A stretch of DNA of 64,000 nucleotides from Myxococcales bacterium (GTDB lineage Bacteria > Myxococcota > Polyangia > Nannocystales > Nannocystaceae). Under the pieces are notes generated by a model. That model had not been told where the DNA came from, did not search any database, and was given only the letters and a program-made list of their open reading frames with translations. This document shows positions 56,878-64,000 of this stretch, one piece after another. The DNA lies in NCBI GenBank assembly GCA_016793465.1, contig JAEUJW010000066.1, positions 62,001 through 126,000 of the forward strand, given 5' to 3'. The position numbers and the translations under genes were made by a program. Each line of letters starts with the position of its first letter. The first letter of the stretch is position 1.

Positions 56878-58698
56878 TCAGAAGGCCGCCTCGTCGACCT
56901 CCATCAGCTCGAGCGTGCCGGTCTCGACCAGCTTGCGGGTCAGGGTCAGCCCCGGGAGCACGTTGCGCGCGTAGAACCGCACCCCCGCCAGCTTGCCGGC
57001 GTAGAACTCGCGGTCCCCGGCCTTGGCCCCGCTCTGCGCCGTCACGGCGACCTCGGCTTGGCGCAGCAGCAACCAGCCGATGACCAGCTCCGCCGTGGCG
57101 AACAGGATGCGATTGCCCTGCAGGCCCACGTGGTACAGCGACTCGCCGAGCTTGCCCATCATCGCCCCGTAGATCCCCTGCACGTCGGCCAGCGCCCGGG
57201 CGACCGCCGCGTGCTCGACCGCCAGCGGCCCGTTCGGATCGATCGACCCCAGGGTGCCCTGGATCCGCTCCATCAGCCCGCGAAGCGTCTGCCCGCCGTC
57301 GCGGGCCACCTTGCGGAAGAACAGGTCGAGCGCCTGGATGTGCGTCGTGCCCTCGTACAGCGTGTCGATCTTCTGGTCGCGGATGTACTGCTCGATCGGG
57401 TAGTCCATCACGTAGCCCGAGCCGCCGTAGACCTGCAGCGACTGCGCCAGCAGCTCGTAGACCCGCTCCGAGCAGTAGCCCTTGACCAGCGGCAGCAGCA
57501 GGTCGTTGAGCTTGACCAGCTCGGCCGCGGCCGTCGCGTCGTGGCCGCCGGCCAGCACGATCTCGTCCTGGATCGACGCCGTGTACAGGCACAGCGCCCG
57601 CATGCCCTCCGCGTTGCTCTTCTGCAGCATCAAGTTCCGCCGCACGTCCGGGTGCTGGATGATGCGCACGCGCGGCGCCGCCTTGTCGGTCGAGCGCAGC
57701 AGGTCGGCCCCCTGCACGCGGATCTTGGCGAACTCGAGCGCATTCAAATACGCCGTCGACAGCGTCGCCATCGACTTGCAGCCGACCGCCATGCGCGCGT
57801 GCTCGATGACGTCGAACATCTGGCGGATGCCGTCGTGGACCTCGCCGAGCAGCAGGCCGCGCGCCGGCTTCTTCTCGCCGAACGTCATCTCGCAGGTCGC
57901 CGAGGCCTTCAGGCCCATCTTGTGCTCGATGTTGGTGCAGTAGACCCCGTTGCGCTCGCCGAGCGAGCCGTCCTCGTTCACCCAGTACTTGGGCACGATG
58001 AACATCGACAGCCCCTTGGTGCCCGGACCGGCGCCCTCGGGCCGCGCGAGCACCAGGTGCACGATGTTGTCGGCCGCGTCGAAGTCGCCGTTGGTGATGA
58101 AGCGCTTGACGCCCTCGATCTCCCACACATCGCCCTCGACGTGGCGCGCGCGCGTGCGGCCGGCCCCGACGTCGCTGCCGGCGTCGGGCTCGGTCAGCAC
58201 CATCGACCCGCCCCAGCGCCCCTCGAGCGCCGGCTTGACGTACTTCTGCTTCTGCGACTCGGTGCCGAGCGAGTCGACGATGCGGGCGATGATCGGCACA
58301 AAAATATAAAACGCGACCGCCGCGTGGGCCCCGGCCATCAGCTCGAACCCGGCCCACGTCAGCGTCGCCGGCGCCGCCGCCCCGCCGAGCCGCTCGGGCA
58401 GCGCGAGCAGGTGCCAGTCGTTGTCGTAGACCGCCTTGATCGACTTCTTCAGCGACTCCGGCAGGTACACGTTGCCGTCGGCGTCGAGGCGCAGCCCCTC
58501 GCGGTCCGACGGCACCCACGACGGCGCCAGCTCCTTCTTGCAGAACTCGTCGTACGCCTCGAGCGTGGCGCGCGCCGTGTCCGTGTCCGTGTTCGTGAAG
58601 TCGCCGTGTCCGAGGATCCGCTCCCCGATGTTCAGCACCTCGAACAGGTTGAAGTAGATGTCGCGCAGGTTGCTCTTGTAGTGCAGGGCGTTGCTCAC
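56878..58698 (-). CDS. Acyl-CoA dehydrogenase (long-type, DmdC-like)
   Basis: This encodes 606 residues with a GTG start. FAD motif VLTEPDAGSDVGAGRTRA and second signature YVMDYPIEQYIRDQKIDTLYEGTTHIQALDLFFRKV are followed by an acyl-CoA dehydrogenase C-terminal extension of about 150 residues. An N-terminal extra region (residues 1-90) gives the larger length than FadE-short forms; the family includes 3-methylmercaptopropionyl-CoA dehydrogenase (DmdC) and broader fatty acyl-CoA enzymes. Reaction: alpha,beta-dehydrogenation of acyl-CoA with electron transfer to ETF. Stand-alone gene. Confidence 0.9.
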   Translation of the reverse strand: MSNALHYKSNLRDIYFNLFEVLNIGERILGHGDFTNTDTDTARATLEAYDEFCKKELAPSWVPSDREGLRLDADGNVYLPESLKKSIKAVYDNDWHLLALPERLGGAAAPATLTWAGFELMAGAHAAVAFYIFVPIIARIVDSLGTESQKQKYVKPALEGRWGGSMVLTEPDAGSDVGAGRTRARHVEGDVWEIEGVKRFITNGDFDAADNIVHLVLARPEGAGPGTKGLSMFIVPKYWVNEDGSLGERNGVYCTNIEHKMGLKASATCEMTFGEKKPARGLLLGEVHDGIRQMFDVIEHARMAVGCKSMATLSTAYLNALEFAKIRVQGADLLRSTDKAAPRVRIIQHPDVRRNLMLQKSNAEGMRALCLYTASIQDEIVLAGGHDATAAAELVKLNDLLLPLVKGYCSERVYELLAQSLQVYGGSGYVMDYPIEQYIRDQKIDTLYEGTTHIQALDLFFRKVARDGGQTLRGLMERIQGTLGSIDPNGPLAVEHAAVARALADVQGIYGAMMGKLGESLYHVGLQGNRILFATAELVIGWLLLRQAEVAVTAQSGAKAGDREFYAGKLAGVRFYARNVLPGLTLTRKLVETGTLELMEVDEAAF

Positions 58699-58930
58699 GG
58701 TTTGCCTCGAAACGTCGTTTGTACCGGCCTACGGGCCCGCGGGGACGAGCGGCAGGACGCCCGTTTTTACGGAGAAAGCGCGCGGCTTGTCAACGCCGAC
58801 GCGCCGGCAAATCGGCTCCGGGCACACCCGACGCCGCGTGCCGTGATGCGCCGCCCTGGCCGCGGCGCCCCCCAGTCGTGGGACTCGCCCCCGCCGGCGG
58901 ATCCCTGTACGATCGGGCTCCGCTCGCCTT

Positions 58931-59824
58931 ATGTGCAGGATCTTCGGGTTTCGCTCCGTCATGCAGAGCCACGTGCATCGGAGCCTCGTCAGCGCCGACA
59001 ACGCCTTCATGCGGCAGAGCGAGCGCCACCCCGACGGCTGGGGCGTCGCCTATTACGTCGCCCACACCCCGCACGTCATCAAGGGCGCCTCCGCGGCCGT
59101 CAGCGACAATCTATTTAAACACGTGTCCGGCATCGTCACCTCCGAGACCGTGCTCGCCCACCTGCGCAAGGCCACCCAGGGCGACCTCTCCACCATCAAC
59201 ACCCACCCCTTCCAGCACGGCAACTGGGTGTTCGCCCACAACGGCAACATCGCCGGCTTCGACGGCGTGCGCGACAAGCTGCTGGGGCGCATCGCCCCGG
59301 TGCTGCGCCGCTTCATCCTCGGCACCACCGACAGCGAGCTGCTCTTCTACCTCATCCTCGACCGCATGGCCCGCCGCTGCGAGCTCCACCGCCCAGGCTT
59401 CCCGCTCGGCGACATCGCCATCGCCATCCGCGAGGCCGTCGCCGAGATCACCGAGCTCGTCGGCCCCTTCCACGAGGACCCCGCCGGCCCGCCGCACCTC
59501 ACCTACCTCACCTTCGTGCTCACCAACGGCCAGGCCATGCTCGCCCACCAGGGCGGCAAAGAGCTCTACGTCAGCACCCACAAGCACCGCTGCCCCGAGC
59601 GCGACGCCTGCTCCTACTTCGCCTCCGAGTGCGAGAGCCCGGCCCCCAACGGATTCGTCAGCCACCTCGTGCTCTCGAGCGAACCCCTCCACGGCGACAA
59701 CGTGTGGGAGGCGCTGCAGCCCGGCGAGATGATCGGCGCAGATGTGCGCATGCAGCTGCAACGCTTCCCCGCCAACCGCGCGGTCGAGCGGCGTCACCTC
59801 GACGTCCTGCGCACCACCGCCTGA
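58931..59824 (+). CDS. Class II glutamine amidotransferase (YafJ/EgtC-like)
   Basis: This encodes 297 residues. Cys2 is the N-terminal nucleophile (MCRIFGFRSV). RHPDGWGVAYY, LRKATQGDLSTINTHPF and FAHNGNIAGFD are the Ntn glutaminase hallmarks. A single glutaminase domain, no synthase domain, so the acceptor is in another protein or it acts as an amidohydrolase like EgtC. Start is fixed by the Cys2. Convergent with the lipoprotein gene. The NLFK codons at about 59107 form one of the AT islands. Confidence 0.88.
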   Translation: MCRIFGFRSVMQSHVHRSLVSADNAFMRQSERHPDGWGVAYYVAHTPHVIKGASAAVSDNLFKHVSGIVTSETVLAHLRKATQGDLSTINTHPFQHGNWVFAHNGNIAGFDGVRDKLLGRIAPVLRRFILGTTDSELLFYLILDRMARRCELHRPGFPLGDIAIAIREAVAEITELVGPFHEDPAGPPHLTYLTFVLTNGQAMLAHQGGKELYVSTHKHRCPERDACSYFASECESPAPNGFVSHLVLSSEPLHGDNVWEALQPGEMIGADVRMQLQRFPANRAVERRHLDVLRTTA

Positions 59825-59831
59825 GCCTCGC

Positions 59832-60443
59832 TCACTCGTCCGGCATGTCGATCGCCGTGTAGCCGTGCACCAGCGCCGCGATGGCCGCCGCCTCGGGCGC
59901 CGTCGAGGCCCGCAGCGTCACGTCCGCGCCGAGCTCGTAGGCCTTCACCGTGCCGACGGTGCCGTTGACCAGCACGCACATCACCCCGGTCTGCTGCCCC
60001 TCCGTCATCGGCCCCAGGCTCATCGTCTCCGAGCCGCCCGCGATCACCGCCGCCGCCTGCTCCTTCAAGGTCGTCAGCGCCGCCGCGTCGAGCGCCGCGT
60101 CTCCGGGGTAGCTCTCCTCGAGCGGGCAGCAGGTCGCCTCGCGGTGGAAGACCGAGCCGTCGACGAACACCTGGAAGTCGCTCGTCGCCTCCTCGTTGCC
60201 GTAGCGGTACAGCAGCAAGATCCCCGCCGCGACGTCCTCGGTGGCGAACACGAAGAAGTCCTCGCACGTGGTCTGCGGCGGCGTCCCGGTCGGATCCGTG
60301 GTCGGCTCGCTCGTCGGCGCCGTCGCGCTCGTCGTGCCCGCCGACGTCTCGCCCCCGCTCGAGCCCCCCGACTCGCCCTCGCCCTTCTCGGGCCCGCACG
60401 CCGTCACCAGCGCAACCAGCACCACACTCGTCAAAAATCGCAT
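59832..60443 (-). CDS. Lipoprotein with Ser/Thr/Gly-rich linker
   Basis: This encodes 203 residues. MRFLTSVVLVALVTACGPEKGEGES is a lipoprotein signal (lipobox LVTAC). The linker to about residue 57 is Ser, Gly, Thr and Glu (SAGTTSATAPTSEPTTDPTG), like the PA14-GH43 protein at 29-30.7 kb. The globular part (CEDFFVFATEDVAAGILLLYRYGNEEATSDFQVFVDGSVFHREATCCPLEESYPGD) has Cys pairs. Function unknown. Convergent with the amidotransferase gene by eight bases. Confidence 0.72.
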   Translation of the reverse strand: MRFLTSVVLVALVTACGPEKGEGESGGSSGGETSAGTTSATAPTSEPTTDPTGTPPQTTCEDFFVFATEDVAAGILLLYRYGNEEATSDFQVFVDGSVFHREATCCPLEESYPGDAALDAAALTTLKEQAAAVIAGGSETMSLGPMTEGQQTGVMCVLVNGTVGTVKAYELGADVTLRASTAPEAAAIAALVHGYTAIDMPDE

Positions 60444-60547
60444 GATTAAATTATTTCCCCTCGGGACAACGATGAGACCCCAGGACCCGCGCGGCGATCA
60501 AGCCCGTCGGGTCCCAGGGTCCCACACCCGCACCTGCGGGCCCGGGC

Positions 60548-61972
<1,425 letters not shown>

Positions 61973-61989
61973 GGTGTCGGGTCCTTGTT

Positions 61990-63351
61990 TCAGATTCCGG
62001 AGAGCAGCAGGAGGTTCGGGTCCTCGAGGAAGCGGCGGACCTCCTGCAGGAAGCTCGCGCCCTCGAAGCCGTCGACCACGCGGTGGTCGAACGAGGCCGA
62101 GAGGTTCATCTGGTGGCCGATGACGATGTTGTCACGCTCGTCGACGATCGGCACCTTGCGGATGGCATGCACCCCGAGGATCCCGACCTCGGGGAAGTTG
62201 AGGATCGGCGTGGCCAGGAGCCCTCCGATGTTGCCGAGGCTCGAGATCGTGAAGGTCGACCCGGTCAGCTCCTCGCGCGTGCACGCGCCCTTGCGCGCCG
62301 CCTCGCCGAGGCGCGCAACCTCGCGGCCGATGTCGAGGATGCTGAGCCGGTCCGCCGCGTGCACCACCGGGACCATCAGCCCCTGGTCGGTCGCCGCCGC
62401 GATGCCGATGCTGTAGCGCTTCTTCAAGATGATGCGCGCGCCCGCCTCGTCGAGCTCCGCGTTGACGATCGGGAACTTCTTCAGCGCGTGGATCGCCGCC
62501 TTCACGATGAACGGCAAGAACGTCAGGCTCACGCCCTGCTCCGCCGCCGCCGCCTTGGCCTCGGCCCGCAGCCGCACCAGCTTGCTGACGTTGACCGTCT
62601 CGACGTACGTGTAGTGCACCGCCGTCGTGTACGAGCGGACCATGCCGTCGGCGATCCTCCGGCGCATGCCGCGGAACGGGATCACCTCGTCGCCGGACGA
62701 CGGCTCGGCCGCGTGCGCGGGCGCGGCCGGCTTCGCGGGCGCGGGCTTCGCCGGCGCGGGCGCGGCCCTCTCGAGCGCGGGCTTGGCGGGCTCGGCCCTG
62801 GTCGGGGCGCTGTAGGCCGGCGCCGCCGCGGCCACCGGCGCCGCCTCGCGGACCGCCGCCGCACCTGTCCCTGCGTACAGGTCGGACGCGGCCGCCACCG
62901 CGGTGCGCGGCGACTCCTTGGCGCGCAGCACGTCGGACTTGGTGATGCGCCCGCGCTCGTCGACCGGCAGCTCCGCGAGGTCGATGCCCGACTCCCGCGC
63001 GAGCGCACGCGCGGCCGGCGTCGCCAGCACGGACCCGCTGCTCGCGCGCGCCGGGGCCTCGACCGTCGGAGCCGCCGGAGCCTGCGCCGGAGCGGCCTCC
63101 GCCCGCGGCGCCGAGCCGGCCTCGAGGATCGCGATCACCTGGTCGACCGCGCAGATGTCCCCCACCGCGGCGACGAGCTCACGCACCGTCGCGGCGATCG
63201 GCGACGGCACCTCGATCGTCGCCTTGTCGGTCATCACCTCGACGAGGGCCTCGTTGGCCTGGACCGCCTCGCCCGGCTGCTTGTGCCAGCGGACGATCTC
63301 CCCCTCGACCACGCCCTCCCCGATCTCCGGAAGCTTGAACTCGAACGCCAT
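61990..63351 (-). CDS. Dihydrolipoamide acyltransferase (E2)
   Basis: This encodes 453 residues. One lipoyl domain (1-76; Lys43 in VMTDKATIEVPS), an Ala/Pro linker, a peripheral subunit-binding domain (ATPAARALARESGIDLAELPVDERGRITKSDVL), a second Ala/Pro linker, and a catalytic core with SFDHRVVDGFEGASF (HxxxDG). One lipoyl domain and VPFRGMRRRIADGM-like start favour a branched-chain or pyruvate complex; the substrate is not certain. Coupled to E1-beta by an 18-base gap and to E3 by a 17-base gap. Confidence 0.93.
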   Translation of the reverse strand: MAFEFKLPEIGEGVVEGEIVRWHKQPGEAVQANEALVEVMTDKATIEVPSPIAATVRELVAAVGDICAVDQVIAILEAGSAPRAEAAPAQAPAAPTVEAPARASSGSVLATPAARALARESGIDLAELPVDERGRITKSDVLRAKESPRTAVAAASDLYAGTGAAAVREAAPVAAAAPAYSAPTRAEPAKPALERAAPAPAKPAPAKPAAPAHAAEPSSGDEVIPFRGMRRRIADGMVRSYTTAVHYTYVETVNVSKLVRLRAEAKAAAAEQGVSLTFLPFIVKAAIHALKKFPIVNAELDEAGARIILKKRYSIGIAAATDQGLMVPVVHAADRLSILDIGREVARLGEAARKGACTREELTGSTFTISSLGNIGGLLATPILNFPEVGILGVHAIRKVPIVDERDNIVIGHQMNLSASFDHRVVDGFEGASFLQEVRRFLEDPNLLLLSGI

Positions 63352-63369
63352 GATTGAAACTCTCTCCGG

Positions 63370-64000
63370 TCAGAAGGTGGCCACCTGGGAGATCGCAGCC
63401 GCGATCGCCTCGACGCTCGGCAGGCCCGCGACCTCGTCGCGGCCCGTGTGAGGCCCGCTCGTGCCGGTCACCCGCAGCACCGGCGCGTCGAGGTGCAGGA
63501 TCGCCCGGTCCGCCAGCAGCGCGACCAGCTCGGCGCCGGGCCCGTACGCCCGCCCGCCCGCGTGGGTCACCACCAGCTTGCCCGTCGTCGCCGCCGCGAC
63601 GACGCCCTGCTCGTCGAGCGGCGCGAGCCCGCTGACCTCGACGATCGCAGCGTCGACCCCGCAGGTCTCGACCGCCGCGAACGCCTGGTCGACCGCCGCG
63701 CCGATCGCTAACACCGTCGCCGCCGAGCCCTCGCGTACCACCCGCGTCGCGCCCAGCGGCCGCCCGAGGCTGTCCTTGAAGTCAGATCGGTCGAGCTCGC
63801 GCAGCAGCAGCGCCCGCGGCAGCAGCAGCACCGTCGGCGCGTCGCCCTGGTCGAAGCTGGCGGCCGCCCGCAGGGTCGCCGGGGCCTCCGCGGCGTCGCC
63901 GAGCACGATCACCCGCAGCCCCGGGATCCCCGCGATCGCCCCGTCCGGAGCGTCCGCCGCGTCGCCGCCGAGCCCGAACCCCGGGCCCGTCGGCGCCACG
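63370..64000 (-). CDS. 2-oxoacid dehydrogenase E1 beta subunit, C-terminal part (5' partial)
   Basis: The frame continues beyond the window edge. The visible ~210 residues are the transketolase C-terminal domain: PTVLLLPRALLLRELD, GSAATVLAIGAAVDQAFAAVETCGVDAAIVEVSGLAPLDEQGVVAAATTGKLVVTHAGGRAYGPGAELVALLADRAILHLDAPVLRVTGTSGPH. The thiamine diphosphate site is outside the window. It precedes E2 and E3, so all three are one operon. Odd: the segment before it (GLGGDAADAPDGAIAGIPG) is Ala/Asp-rich. Confidence 0.88.
   Translation of the reverse strand, partial: VAPTGPGFGLGGDAADAPDGAIAGIPGLRVIVLGDAAEAPATLRAAASFDQGDAPTVLLLPRALLLRELDRSDFKDSLGRPLGATRVVREGSAATVLAIGAAVDQAFAAVETCGVDAAIVEVSGLAPLDEQGVVAAATTGKLVVTHAGGRAYGPGAELVALLADRAILHLDAPVLRVTGTSGPHTGRDEVAGLPSVEAIAAAISQVATF

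Overview
The window is about 70% or more G+C by eye, densely packed on both strands, with many ATGA/TGATG overlaps. It carries many secreted lipoproteins with Ser/Thr/Gly-rich linkers, several response-regulator/cyclase and histidine-kinase genes, FHA and PilZ regulators, and an alpha-2-macroglobulin/PBP1C pair. Together these suggest a myxobacterium (Myxococcota), perhaps of the Nannocystis/Plesiocystis lineage. That placement is inference from gene style; no rRNA gene is present. I see no insertion sequence, CRISPR array, tRNA gene, rRNA operon or replication origin.

Layout. 0-7.3 kb: a patatin-like C-terminus, a Cys-rich secreted protein, DapD, a membrane protein, a soluble-lytic-transglycosylase-like lipoprotein, an FHA/degenerate-GGDEF protein, the tmRNA gene (ssrA) with its promoter and terminator, and an unknown small protein. 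7.7-8.8 kb: a soluble histidine-kinase-like protein. 8.8-17.1 kb: the most distinctive locus, two divergent operons with four ATP-grasp ligases, two serine esterases and one peptidase E/cyanophycinase-like (S51) protein, followed by a 100-residue S24/S26-type peptidase without membrane anchor. This looks like a pathway that builds and trims a small amide or peptide-like molecule; the product is unknown. 17.6-20.1 kb: polyprenyl synthase, XseB, a Fur/PerR regulator with an apparent 3' frameshift, a Cys-rich membrane protein and a lipoprotein. 20.1-29 kb: a PilZ-receiver protein, a membrane retropepsin-like protease operon, a class I lysyl-tRNA synthetase, a left-handed beta-helix protein, GreB and a short-chain dehydrogenase. 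29-37.5 kb: a PA14-GH43 lipoprotein, a xanthine-dehydrogenase-type operon, a beta-propeller lipoprotein, an outer-membrane-type protein and a metallo-hydrolase. 37.5-43 kb: a UvrD/PcrA helicase, a DDAH-family hydrolase and a DHp-receiver-adenylate cyclase. 43-52 kb: alpha-2-macroglobulin with PBP1C. 52-60 kb: dCTP deaminase, a second Fur-family regulator, a truncated antitoxin remnant, a kinase/receiver-cyclase operon, an acyl-CoA dehydrogenase, a class II amidotransferase and lipoproteins. 60.5 kb to the end: E3, E2 and E1-beta of a 2-oxoacid dehydrogenase complex, running off the window.

Two genome-wide sequence habits cut across genes. First, a dispersed palindrome built on TGTCC(C)..(G)GGACA occurs both between convergent genes and inside coding regions, where it forces otherwise rare codons. 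Second, dozens of tiny AT islands centred on TTAAA, TTTAAA or ATTAAA sit in otherwise GC-rich reading frames, nearly always where the protein has a hydrophobic residue followed by Lys or Asn.
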